Shown: piece after piece, positions 20,420-31,754 of the stretch
Numbering within the stretch: the stretch's first letter is position 1
How the letters are laid out: the number at the start of each line of letters is the position of its first letter
Assembly (NCBI RefSeq): GCF_052324685.1
Contig: NW_027506918.1
Coordinates: 925,964-989,963, forward strand
DNA from: Brachyhypopomus gauderio
Taxonomy: Eukaryota; Chordata; Actinopteri; Gymnotiformes; Hypopomidae
Reading direction: 5' to 3'
DNA: 64,000 nt
Notes under the pieces: model-generated
What the model saw: only the letters and a program-made list of their open reading frames with translations
Told to the model about the DNA's origin: nothing
Databases searched by the model: none
Program-made: the position numbers and the translations under genes

Positions 20420-23400
20420 CTGAGGAGAGAGAACAGAATGAATCATCATGTTCTTCATGTGTTTATGTGATGAGGTCACATCTACAGACTGCAGGCCCTT
20501 TACTCTGAGTGAAATGCTGCAGTAGGTTGATAAGAGGAAGTGATGGTGATGGCATATCTGCTAGGCTTAATAGTGGTAGTGTAGGAGTAGTTAATGAGGA
20601 TTGACAAACCAGAGCCGAGGCCAGGCAGCAGACACACAGGCTATACCGACTGTCTGCGAGCTGCAAAGAGACGTCACCTAGGTCACACCAGATCGAAACT
20701 GTGTCTGTTCCTCGAGTACGAAATTTTTTTTTTCGCAAAGTTAGTAGACAAAATTTAATCAAGGATAAATTCAACTACGTTCCCTCAGAGAGTAGTTTAA
20801 TCCTGAAACTTGGACTGCTAAATATTAGATCCCTGTCATCTAAAGCAGTGTTTCTCAACCTTTTTTCAGTTGTGGCACCCTTTATATGCATGCAAAATTT
20901 TAAGGCACCCCAGTTTACAATGCCCTAAAAACACAGGGTTGCCAACTTTTGAAGATCGCTTGGAGTGAGATTTGAACCTGGAGGAGGTGGCGAGTGTAAA
21001 TTGTTGACAGGGGGGGCAAACTTAAAATGGACACAAATTAAGTATTATATCGCGATCTATCGATCGCCAGTGGTTGGTGCCAGAGTGAACTAGTAACTCA
21101 TTGAATCATAGATGTGGATCAGAGGTAAATAAACTGGATTTTTTTTTCGGCGTGAGATATCGGAAGTGTGGCGTGAGAGCGTGTGAAGACGGTCAAATGC
21201 GTGTGTCTCACGCTCAATGCGTGAGAGTTGGCAACCCTGAAAACATACTCTCTGCATACTCTCTAAAGCATTGCATGTTAATGAAATACCGATCATAATC
21301 TATGCATGCTTTGCTTGACGGAAACCTGGACCCGACCCGATGACTATATGGCCCTAAACGAAGCTTCTCCCTCTGGCTATAGATATGTCCATAACCCCCG
21401 TTCAAATGGTTGAGGAGGTGGTGTCGCCACAATATATGACTCCGATATAGGCATTTCTCAAAAATTCGGCTTCAAGATTAATTTTTTTGAACATCTCATC
21501 CTCACTGCATCAAATTTAACAACCATCAAAGCGTCACAATCGTTTATGTTAATTACTATTTACCCCCCCCCCCCCCCCCCCCCCCCCCCGGTTCATGCTC
21601 TGAGTTATTGCTCAGGAGTTTTCAGACTTCCTGTCTCATGTAGTGCTATCAGCCGATAAGGTGATTATAGTTGGTGATTTTAACATCCATTTTGAAAATC
21701 TATGTGACTCTTTTGGTATACATTTTCAGGCAATACATTTTTGATTCAATGGGTATCACTCAGAATGTGGTGGGTCCTATGCATAATTGTAGTCATACTT
21801 TAGACTTGGTCTTATGATTTGGTATTAACATATCCACTTTAGTAATTCTTCCTAGAAGGACTAGAGCGTTTTACCGAGCACGGTGAGACTTCTCGTCGTA
21901 CATCTTTAGACAAGGTTGCACCATTACGATATAAGAGAGCCACTGAGAGAAAAATAGCGCCATGGTACAAGCACACACGTAGTCTCAAATGAGCCGAGCG
22001 GATCCTGGAGCGTAAATGGCGAAATGCAAAGTTAGAAGTGTTTAGACTATCATGGAAAAGCAGCCTTATTGAATATAAACATGCCCTCCATACGGCAAAA
22101 TCCTCATACTTTAATAGAAAAAATAGGCTTTAATAGAAAATAGAAAAACATAAAAACAATTCAGGACTCCTATTTAATACTATTTCCATCCTTACGAGGA
22201 GCCATGAACAAATCAATTCACTAATACCACTAGAGTGTAGCAGTAACAATTTTATGAAATTCTTTAATGATAAGATTGATAACATTAGGGAAAACATTAG
22301 TAGTGCTATCTCAGAGCCTGTCAACATACCAATGGACCTTGACAGCTGTCTGGTCAGCTCCGATGCCCTGTTAGAATCCTTCTCCCCAATTGGTTGTGAG
22401 GAGCTTATTTCACTGGTGGAATCTGCTATGCCCTCCACATGCATACTAGATGCCGTACCAACCCATCTACTTAAAGAATGACTGTGTAGCAATGTGGAAC
22501 CTTTGCTTACTATAATTAACTATTCTCTAAGCCTGGGCTACATTCCCAGTTCATTTAAACTTGCAGTCATCAAGCCGCTAATTTAAAACCTGGTCTTAAC
22601 CCCCAGGAACTGTCCAACTATAGGCCAATCTCTAATCTGTCATTCATATCCAAAATTTTAAAGAAATTAGTTTCTTCACAACTCTCTTCCTTCTTACAGA
22701 CAGTCTGGATTTAGACACCATCACAGCACTGAAATGGCTAAAGTACTGAATGATATCTTAATATCCTCTGATAAAGGACACATCTCTTTTCTCATACTGC
22801 TAGACTTCAGTGTTGCTTTTGACACCATTGATCATAATATTCTACCTAATATGTTGGAGACACTCATTGGCAAAGTAAATAACGAATGCTCAGAGCATTC
22901 TAAGGTAAACTATGGTGTCCCACAAGGATCTGTACTGGGCCCCATATTATTCTCATTATATATGCTACCACTGGGCACTATCATTCGTAGGCATGGTAGT
23001 AGCTTCCATTGCTACGCAGATGATACTCAGTTGTATATACAGTATCTTCTCATCCGGATTATATCACTACAACTCTCAAGATTGAGAACTGCGTCCAGGA
23101 CATTAAAAACTGGACAGTGTCTAATTTTCTTCAACTAAATTCTGACAAGACTGAGGTGCTGATTCTTGGGCCTAAAGCTGCTAGAAGCAATTGGGCTGAT
23201 ATTCCCCTTACCCTAGATGGTTTTTCAGTAACACCTAAATCTACCACAAAAAGTTTAGGTGTCACTATTGATTCGGATCTTTCATTTGACACATATACTG
23301 TATATGCAATGTCACTAAGGCTGCCTTTTTACATTTACATAATATCACCAAGCTGAGACACTTTCTTTCATTAGTCGATGCAGAGAAGCTAGTCCATGCT

Positions 23401-26124
23401 TTTGTCTCGTCGAGATTGGACTGCTGTCTTCTAATAGTCTTCTAATTGGATGCTCTAAACAGTCCATAAAGAAGTTACAACTTGTTAAAATGCTGCAGCT
23501 AGACTCCTAACTAAGGCTAGAAAATTCAGTCATATTAATCCCACTATCGCAGCATTACACTGGCTTAAATATCACATTGAATTTAATTATTCTGTTAACC
23601 TATAAAGTGTTAAATGGTCTTGCCCCACAATATCTGAGTGAAGTCATTGCTTACTACAACCCATCTCGCCCTTTGCATTCCCAAAATGCTGGATTTCTCT
23701 TAGTTCCAAAAATTTGTAAGACTACAGCCGGAGGCAGAGCTTTCTCCTTTAAAGCCCCTCACTTATGGAATAGCCTTCCAGCTCCAATCCGAGATTCTGA
23801 CACAGCTCCAATATTTTAATCTAGACTTAAGACTCACCTATTTAATCAAGCCTTCAGTTAATATTCCCCTTTAAGGTGTGGGGCTCGGGGGCCCCCAGGC
23901 GTTGAGATTTCTGGTAATCTGAGATGTTGATGCTGTCATCCAGCTGTGTCATGGCATCACTCTAGTTGTGACAATGACTTGACTGGAAAGCAATGTCTCA
24001 GTGAGCCCTCATGCCTGTGGTCACCTCTGAACCCCTCCCTTTAGTTATGCTGCTATAGATTAGCCTGCCGGAGCCACATGCTGATCACTGGCACGTGAGC
24101 TATGTACGTTTAAATCACTGGTGGTTTAAATTGATGTCCACTCAGTCTTTTTGCATGTTTCTACCCAAGATAATTGGACACAAGCACCTACAAGCACCTG
24201 GGAGATGGTCTGGCTTGCCGGTGGATGTACGGATGCCGGGGTTGGATGTGCCATTGCCACAAGAGGACGTGCTGATGCTAGCTCCTACCTGAGGCTCACC
24301 ATCTGCACCGAAGGGACTGTGACTACTTGGCCAGGGAACAAGAACCTTAACTATTACTGTAGAACTGTAGAACCATCCTGCGCACCACGGACTTGTGCTA
24401 ACGGGCCGCCCAATGGAGGATGGGTTCCCTTTTGAGTCTTAGTCCTCCTGAGGTTTCTTCCTAATCCCCACCATCATAGGGAGTTTTTCCTTGCCGCTGT
24501 CGCCATTGGGTTGTTCATTAGGGATCTGGACCCATAAGATTGTAAAGCTGCTTTGTGACATGTGTTGTGAAAAGCGCTATATAAATAAATTTAACTTTGA
24601 CTTTAGAAGGGGAGAGTGGGTGGTGTGTAGAGGGGAGTGTGGGTGGTGTAGAGGGGGAGAGTGCGTGGTGTAGAGGTGGAGAGTGGGTGGTGTGTTGAGG
24701 TGGAGAGTGGGTGGTGTGTAGAGGTGGAGAGTGGGTGGTGTGTAGAGGTGGAGAGTGGGTGGTGTAGAGGTGGAGAGTAGGTGGTGTAGAGGGGGAGAGT
24801 AGGTGGTGTAGAGGGGGAGAGTGGGTGGTGTGGTGTAGAGGTGGAGAGTGGGTGGTGTGGTGTAGAGGTGGAGAGTGGGTGGTGTGTAGAGGTGGAGAGT
24901 GGGTGGTGTGGTGTAGAGGTGGCGAGTGGGTGGTGTGTAGAGGTGGAGAGTGGGTGGTGTGTAGAGGTGGAGAGTGGGTGGTGTAGATCTCCTCATGGAC
25001 TGACTGTCTCTCCTCAGACCAGCAGTCAACTGGTCGTCCCCCTCACTGTTTATACTAATACAGCCTTTAATACTGGAATAGTTCATTTACCAAACACACA
25101 ATGTTAATGTTTCTCTCTCTATAGAGTTCTAATTATGAGGAGAACAGAATTACTCTAATTAATCAAAGAACACCAAAACTCACAGTACTGGAGAATCTTC
25201 TGCATTCTCTCCCAGACTCTGAACTTCAGGTTGGAAAGATGTTTTGCTACATTGATCAGAGCTCCTGACACCTTCTTGGGTTGTTTTGGGGTGTGATGAA
25301 CTCTGGAAATGTATAAAGCTATTATATTATTTAAATATATAATATTATATATCGTATTCAAAGTATTTATCATTACAAATAACGTGAAATATCTTTCATT
25401 AAATTACACAATAATGAATGTCTTTCAAATATATCAATATCAATATAGTTTTTATTCCTTGTCACGGTGGGTCAGCCTAGACGCCACCAGAGGGCGCACA
25501 CCTTCACACACACATGAGCACGCACGCCCACCTCGTCATAGAGCACACCCTCTCATTCCCAGACACTCCCATCATCACAATCACCCGAGTACAGACACCT
25601 ACCAATAATCAGATTGGGGTTGCATAAATCCCCACGCTGTCCAGTGCTGTGCATTCAGCCTGCACCTTCGCCTCACAACGTGGAATAGCCTGCTCTGCAC
25701 TACGGACCTCCGCGTGTCTGTGGACTTTCTGCCTGTCCTCATTCATTGAGTAGCTTGTTGTGTTTGTCCTGCCAAGTGGCCTGAGTATTTGCTTTTGTCT
25801 TAACATGGATATTAAAATCTTTCGCTCACAGCCTCAGCCTCCTGCTGCTTCTGTCCCTGCATCACATTCCTAAATACCTAAATAATCTTCATATATCATG
25901 TTTCATATACTGAAGATCTGAATGTATCTGAATAATTTCACAAACACAATATGGAGATCAAACAGAAATAATAATCACTTACTGTTTCAATGTGGACGAC
26001 ACGTTCTGAGAAGGAAACAGAGGGACAAACACAGAAAATCAAATCAAACTTTAGTCATTTTGTTTATATGAGTCAAACATGCATCTTCCTTATATGATAA
26101 TAACATCAATGTTTCTAAAGACCC

Positions 26125-26200
<76 letters not shown>

Positions 26201-26228
26201 ACAAATGTCAAAACATTTTACTTATGCA

Positions 26229-26270
<42 letters not shown>

Positions 26271-27519
26271 TCAGAGAGAAAGGGAGAGAGAGAGAGGGAG
26301 AAATAGACAGACTGAGTGATTCTTACTAGAAAGAACGGGATGTTCTCAGCTTCCATCTCCTTCTCTGTGTTTCTGATTTGATCTGAAAGAGATGCTATTT
26401 CTCCACTCATCTCCTCAATCTTCCTCCTCATCATGAGACTCTTCTGCTCCTCTTCCTCCTTCAGTGCAGCTATTCTTGCTGCTTCTTCATCTCTTAGAAA
26501 CTGGTGGATCTTCTCAAACTCCTCCTTTATCTGCCTCTCTGTGTGCTGGGCCTGATACTGGAATGGGAGATGATGAGGAAATATAAACCGTCCAAATGTG
26601 TGTGTTTCATTATGGTGTACGTGGACAGTGATCACAGCACCATTCAGAACTCAGAGTGACCTTTCACCTTAACGTGTGCTGCTGTTTTCTCACAGGCTTG
26701 TTTATCTTCCTCTAAAACCTTCAGATGCTGCTGTAGAGACTCCAGTGAGGTCTTGAGTTTGTCCTGTAAAATACGGGTTTAGTAGAGGACAGTGTGAGGC
26801 TTACAGGACTCATCACTGTATCTGTATAGATGTGCTGGAGATTACAGAGATTATAACAACTGAACACAATGGTGTGATTACTATGATTGCTTTTCATCCT
26901 TTTACTATCAAGTGGAGATGTATGATATATTGTAGCAGGTTGTATATCAATATTTTATTTATATTAAGTTTCACTGTGAATGAAGGTCTGATTTAGTTGT
27001 CTGAAATCTCGTCATCTGACAAATTTAGTCTAGATTGTCACGTTTCAACATCATTGTAAACACTTTCAAAAACATTACAACATTAACGTTAAAACATTAG
27101 TGTACATATCATACCTTAAATTCACACACAGCTTCATCTACTGGACAGCATTCATGGTTTTTGTGTTTCTTTGAAATCTGACACACCACACACACAGGCT
27201 GCTGGTCCTCCAGACAGAAGACTTTGAGTTTCTCATTGTGCAGACTGCAGAGAACCTCAGACCCTGCTGAAGATCTCTGACTCCTGCTGACTAGAAAAGC
27301 CTCACACAAGTTCTTTAGTGCAAGATTAAGAGGAGGGTTAAAATCGATGGATCTTGTTCTACAAACTGGACATTCTTGAGATCCCTTGGTTTCCCAGAAC
27401 TGCTGCAGACAGGTTTTACACACACTGTGGCTACATGACAGTATAACAGGATCCCTGAAGATGTCACAGCACACAGGACATGAAAACTCTTCTTCTGACA
27501 GAGGGTTTGTAGCAGCCAT
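19866..27519 (-). CDS. Gene B: TRIM35-like E3 ubiquitin ligase, six exons, complete
   Basis: The exons are 27519-27115, 26763-26668, 26557-26327, 26005-25983, 25302-25184 and 20419-19866, with GT-AG boundaries and matching phases, giving 475 aa. The RING (CPVC, CSHSVC, CPVC), B-box, coiled coil ([16 protein letters not shown] ...) and PRY-SPRY are all intact. The linker after the RING differs from A ([11 protein letters not shown] instead of [11 protein letters not shown]). Intron 4 holds a solo LTR, and intron 5 (4.76 kb) holds an antisense L2-like LINE next to the 24-bp minisatellite. An AATAAA on the minus strand at 19426-19421 is a possible poly(A) signal. The C terminus is altered by an 8-nt deletion. 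Confidence 0.9.
20848..21262. mobile_element. hAT-type MITE insertion in the L2 endonuclease region
   Basis: The endonuclease frame is interrupted between two copies of TCTAAAGCA (20839-20847 and 21263-21271). The insert starts GTGTTTCTCAACC. It contains an inner unit bounded by CAGGGTTGCCAACTT (20934) and AGTTGGCAACCCTG (about 21239). Related copies of the inner unit are at 29395-29525 (minus) and about 34640-34936. Confidence 0.65.
22734..23138 (+). pseudogene. L2-like reverse transcriptase core
   Basis: Open frame covering RT palm motifs A to C with the catalytic YADD at about 23012. Surrounding frames are shifted. This is the best preserved part of the LINE. It is not a host gene. Confidence 0.85.
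24604..24986. repeat. 24-bp intronic minisatellite, gene B (about 16 units)
   Basis: Same core as in gene A (GGTGGTGTGTAGAGG). Several units are 21 bp (lacking GTG) or contain an extra GTGGT. The right flank AGATCTCCTCATGGACTG is identical in A, B and C, which shows that the arrays are orthologous positions in duplicated introns. Confidence 0.95.
25460..25866 (+). mobile_element. Solo LTR in intron 4 of gene B
   Basis: A 407-bp sequence with TGTCACGG at the start and CATCACA at the end is flanked by a perfect 5-bp duplication TTCCT (25455-25459 and 25867-25871). It includes the CTCF-like CCACCAGAGGGCGC at 25484-25497. A truncated relative lies at 28093-28312. Confidence 0.8.
26128..26300. 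repeat. CA, TG and GA microsatellites in intron 3 of gene B
   Basis: (AC)n at about 26130-26196, (TG)n at about 26231-26258, then a short GA-rich tract. Positional equivalent of 8757-9003 in gene A. Confidence 0.95.
27115..27519 (-). CDS. Gene B exon 1: RING and B-box 2
   Basis: 135 codons starting [17 protein letters not shown]. All C3HC4 and B-box ligands are present, and the exon ends EFK with GTATGA. The same context, TTG-initiated upstream frame and ATG are found as in gene A. Confidence 0.93.
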
Positions 27520-27871
27520 TTCCTCCAACAGCTGCTGTGCTGTTTCTCTGTAATGTCTCCTTCTGTACAAACTTCACTTTCACTTTTAGATCTTCTGTAA
27601 TAAACACAGTAGCACAGGAGAGAATCAGTCACTGTAGTCCTTTATCCAGCTGAGGGAGTTTAGACTCCTTTCAGAAATAAGGCAGAAAGAAGTAAATACC
27701 AGATTTAAGAGGTTCTCATAATATTTATAACTCACCTGAATGCTGAATTAATAAAGACTCGTGTGTCACTCCCAGACTTACTTCCTCAAACAGGCAGGTG
27801 TGTACAGGGAGGAGGAGCTTTTGTAAAGAAATAAAGGAGTTGAAAAAGTGTGATTGCTCCACCAGATGGCG
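27520..27871 (-). promoter_or_regulatory. Gene B 5' region: IRF-E, TATA-like, ETS and CTCF-like motifs
   Basis: Minus-strand AAAAGTGAAAGTGAA at 27587-27573, TATAAAT at 27729-27723, GAGGAAGT at 27787-27780, and CCACCAGATGGCG at 27859-27871 on plus. Order and spacing are like those of genes A and C. Confidence 0.55.
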
Positions 27872-28092
27872 CCAGTTTACTATCAAGTACCTGAATCAGG
27901 GAAACATGCACTAATTCAACTTCTGGTTTTAATATTTATTCATTAAATAGGAGTGCAGCAAAACATTTGAAGTACATATTTACATAATTATGAGATCATA
28001 ACATGATCATAATTACATTATTAATTTTTTTTGAACACATAAAAAAAATTATAGGTTAAGCAATGATAAGTTCTTTTTAAAAAGTAGTTCAT

Positions 28093-28312
28093 TGTCACGG
28101 TAGGTCAGCCTGGACGCCACCAGAGGGCGCATACACACACTCCCCTCTCCCCTCACACACACACCCACAACCAGACGGAGCGCACCCTCTCAGTCTCAGT
28201 CACTCCTACCTTCCCAATCACCGGAGTACTGACACCTGTCACATAATCAGGTGGAGGTGTATTTATTCCCACAGGTCGCACAGTCCAGTGCTGCGCATTC
28301 AGCCTGCTACCT
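28093..28312 (+). mobile_element. Truncated LTR related to the intron-4 solo LTR of gene B
   Basis: Starts TGTCACGGTAGGTCAGCC and shares CCACCAGAGGGCGC (28117-28130) and the CAGTGCTGCGCATTCAGCCTG segment with 25460-25866. It ends abruptly at about 28312, where an unrelated repeat begins (AAAACGAGGCTTCATGAACC). Confidence 0.65.
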
Positions 28313-28544
28313 TTAGTGATGGCAAAACGAGGCTTCATGAACCAATGGGGCTTTCCTGCTAAAAGGTTCACCAAAAGGTTCATTACCCGAAGCCTCGTTA
28401 ACTCGTTCTCACTAGTGACACCTGCTGTGCAAAATGAGGTATGACAGACTCAATTAATTCTGACTCAGAGAAAACTGGAATGTCTGTGTATAAAATAAAA
28501 TATTTTTGCCACGTCCCAATGAATATAAATGTGTGTTTTTACAT

Positions 28545-28640
28545 GGAAAGAATCCTTGGGAGGACCAAGACTCAAAAGGGAACCCATCCTCCATTGGGCG
28601 GCCCGTTAACACACAAATTACACAAGAACAAATTATACAG
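28545..28640 (-). mobile_element. L2-like 3' UTR fragment
   Basis: The reverse complement matches the L2 3' UTR at 24390-24450 (GGGCCGCCCAATGGAGGATG, GGGTTCCCTTTTGAGTCTT). Short isolated tail copy. Confidence 0.7.
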
Positions 28641-28899
28641 ACGAATGCACAAGTTACAAACAAATCACACAATGAATATTCAGCACGAGGCTGAAGTTGG
28701 TTCTTTATTTGCCAGGGTCTTATTCGCACTTTCCGTTCCACCTTAAAAAATAATGCGGTAGTTTCATTATGTCGCTGCGATAGAATGTATTGTACGTTTC
28801 TATGGCTGTATCTCCTGATGCTTACATCGTCTCAGAGATCTGACAAGCAGGTTTGGTTGACCACATAAGTGACTGCATAAATCCAGAAGAAGAAGATTT

Positions 28900-29395
28900 T
28901 TTACTGTATATATATATATATATATTTTTTTCTATTAGGTTTTGCAACTGGAAAAACACAACGTTACACAACATTACATAACGGCATAACCTCAACAGAA
29001 AATAAAAGTCATAAACAAACATGTATGCAATTTAAACATCTACATACATATGACTGTGTAATCCAGAACTATAATTCCCATCCCCTGCCATCCCTCACCC
29101 CGCCCCACATCACCACCCTCCGCCCTGGTTGCACCTTTCGCATGCATCACTCCTGTCTGGGAAGATGTGCGCTAATCTGGCGTTGGTAAGATGTGATTTG
29201 TGTACTATTTGGCACTGTAGGAGCCCGTGTCTGGCACAAATTGAAGAAGAATGAACCCTTTTCAATATTTGGCACCATAGGTTATCTGAAATAGCAATTC
29301 CCAGGTCTCTCTCCCAGGATTGTTTACGGGGGTCTTCAGGAACAGAATGTATTTTACTTATTAATATATAAAGACATGATATCTGTGTCCATTTT
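28900..29395 (-). mobile_element. L1-like LINE 3' fragment
   Basis: Minus-strand translation reads SWERDLGIAISDNLWCQIL, SSICARHGLLQCQIVHKSH and ARLAHIFPDRSDACERC, the ORF2 C-terminal region of L1-type elements. A UTR and a (TA)n tail follow at 28907-28925. The fragment is truncated on the right by a hAT-type MITE with a poly-C run. Confidence 0.75.
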
Positions 29396-29525
29396 ACGTC
29401 CCCCCCCCCCCCCCCCCCCGCTCAACAACTTTCGTTCTCCACCCCCCCCTGCTCAACAAAATACACTCGCCACCGGCTCCAGGTTAAAATCTCACTCCAA
29501 GCGAACGTCAAAAGTTGGCAACCCT
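29395..29525 (-). mobile_element. hAT-type MITE fragment
   Basis: Reverse complement starts CAGGGTTGCCAACTTTTGAC and continues like 20934-21010, including the GGCGAGTGTA segment. A long C run lies at 29401-29420. It truncates the left LTR that follows. Confidence 0.65.
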
Positions 29526-29917
29526 GTCCCTCTCTCTGTTTTGACCTGCACCGAGGTTAGACCTATTAAAGAGAGGCTCCGTAATTCTCTCTCTCTCTCT
29601 GGTTTTTTTTGAGAACACGCGAACTTTGGTACGACTAACAGCAAACAGCTGAGAGTCGTATTAGGTTAGATGTAAGTAGTTCTTCCTCAGAGTATCCATA
29701 TGATACTACTGACTGTTCACCTTCTGAAGCTCAATGTGAAGCCTCTGTGGAGAATCACCCTCCTAGAGTAGATACCCCGTCTATATCCTCTTGCTACAAG
29801 TCAGCAGAGCCCTCTTACTCGTCCCTAGCTTCTGCCCCCTTACTCTTGAGTAACAAAAAGAGTAATACTAATCCTGCTATGTATTTTGGCCCTCCTTTTT
29901 CTCTGCATAATGTCCAG

Positions 29918-31754
29918 GGGCCTCATGTACGAATGGTGCGTACGCACAAAAACATTGCATACGCTATGTTTCACGCAAACGGTCAGATGTACGAAATGTG
30001 ATTTGAACGTGAGAAAGTGCGTAAACCTATGACACCTTCACCTCTGGCGTATGCATGTTTCTAATGTGTTTTCGTCTATTAGCGACACTTAGAGGTGATG
30101 CATTGAAATTACAACTATTAAGATATCCTTCATGCACACATTGTAGTAAGCCCTTATTGGGTAAAATAAAGTAAATTAATCAAAATTAAACAGTAAATTA
30201 ATCAGACAATTTCACTGCCTTATTGAAATGATCATTCAACGTGTTTCCTCTTAGCCTAGATTATATAAACATGCATTAAATGTTGCGCTGGAGTTCTTGG
30301 GTATAGCAGTGTTGGCATTACTGGAAGATATCGCTAATGGCCGAATTCGCCGAGAGCGCGTTTTCCGTGACCATTATGATTCTTTAGCCCATGATGATGA
30401 CTGGCTTATAAGCCGTTTCAGATTTCCAAGAACTGTCCTCTTGTGTTGAGTTGGGTCCAGTTTTGGAGAGAGAAACGTGAGGAGTTGCGCATTGCCAGCA
30501 ACAACGCTCGGCTTCCTGGTGCCTGGCTTGTTTCAAAGAGAACTGACAGACCGGTCGGGGATGTCCCAGTCATCTTTAAGCCAGGCCATGCCAGCTGTTT
30601 TGGATGGGATCATCTGCATGTCAGCTAGTTATATAAAGTTCCCATTAAGAAGCGGTTGACCAGGCAGACATTAAAGCAATTTGCAGCGATAATGCAACCC
30701 TAATATAATCGGAGCGATCGACTGCACACACATTTCTATGAAGGCACCATTTGAGGAGGAATTTGCTTATGTGAATAAAAAGCACTTTAATTCCATAAAC
30801 GTGCAAATAATCTGTGATGTAAAAATTTACTAATGTAGTGACACGTTGGCCTGGATCAACCCAATGATTAGTACATCCTTACAAACTGCACGGTTGGGAT
30901 AAGATTACAAGCTAGCAGAGTGTGTGACGGGTGGCTACTTGGTAAGCAACAAAATGTAAGCATATAATAAAAGCATTTGACATTTCCAGCTTAGAATAAT
31001 TCACTTTAAACATGGGTAATTGTTAAATTACTTAGGAAACAGCAGCTACGTGCTCAAGACATGGCTGATGACCCTTTGTAATCCACAGACTGACCGGGAG
31101 CGGAGATACAATTCTCTCCATTCTCCACCCGGTCAGTCGTGGAGAGGGCGATTGGGCAGCTGGCATGTGGGGTCCTGCACAATGTTGCGCACAGGTATGC
31201 CGTGCCATTGTTAGAGGTGGTGGAGCAACCAGTGGACCCAGAGCCAGGACAAATTAATGTGCAGCGCAAATTTTAACCAACTCTTTTATTGAGTCGCTGA
31301 TGCTAGTGAGCGCATCACTGATATTTTTAGGTGCATTATATTATTCTGCCAGTGTGCATTATTCTGACCCCACAACATTTAAAGCTTTGCCGTAATGCCA
31401 CAACGTGCCAAACAAACATTTTTTCCGCACCTCTACCTCATTCAGGAGCGTCTCTACTTTCACATTCGGTGAAGTTCCTCTTTTTTCCCCGTTTAGACAT
31501 GGTTTGTGATAGATCAGAGAGCAAACTTCTCCGGTGCAGGGCAAATTTAAATAAATTTGCATATTTATAGGGGGGCGTGTCACCGTGTGCGCTCAATTCC
31601 ACGTTGATTGGGATGTACAAAAGAAATGTGCGTGGATTCCGGCGTATGCACAGTTTGATACATACGGATTTTTTTATGCGTACGCCATTTTCTGGATTTG
31701 TACGTACGCCAATTTTTAGTAAGAAATCCACGCAAGTCTTTGTACATGAGGCCC
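29918..31754 (+). mobile_element. PIF/Harbinger element with CAG target duplication
   Basis: Inverted ends GGGCCTCATGTAC (29918-29930) and GTACATGAGGCCC (31742-31754) are flanked by CAG on both sides (29915-29917 and 31755-31757). The 3-bp duplication and the content identify PIF/Harbinger. The length is 1837 bp. Confidence 0.9.
30285..31275 (+). pseudogene. HARBI1-like transposase, decayed
   Basis: Fragments in order on plus: RRERVFRDHYDSLAHDDDWL and FRFPRTVLL (N-terminal), GLFQRELTDRSGMSQSSLS and MPAVLDGIICM (helix-turn-helix), CTHISMKAPFEEEFAYVN with the first Asp of the DDE triad in the preceding IDC, then WPGSTHD-like and TWLMT-x-CNPQTDRERRYNSLHS (the C-terminal nuclease part). Several stops and shifts are present. 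The sequence is a distinct subfamily from the two Harbinger copies at the left of the window. Confidence 0.85.

Larger units (their letters stand above)
20552..24603 (+). mobile_element. L2-like LINE, antisense in intron 5 of gene B
   Basis: The plus strand reads endonuclease motifs ([16 protein letters not shown] after a gap, GDFNIHFEN) and reverse transcriptase motifs: [16 protein letters not shown] (A), [13 protein letters not shown] (B) and YADDTQLY (C) at about 22780-23035. A C-terminal conserved block follows at 23577-23815 ([25 protein letters not shown]). The 3' tail has GCGCTATATAAATAAATTTAA and TTGACTT. Frameshifts, stops and a poly-C run (21567-21590) inactivate it. It directly abuts the minisatellite and replaces about 2 kb of intron present in A and D. 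Confidence 0.85.
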
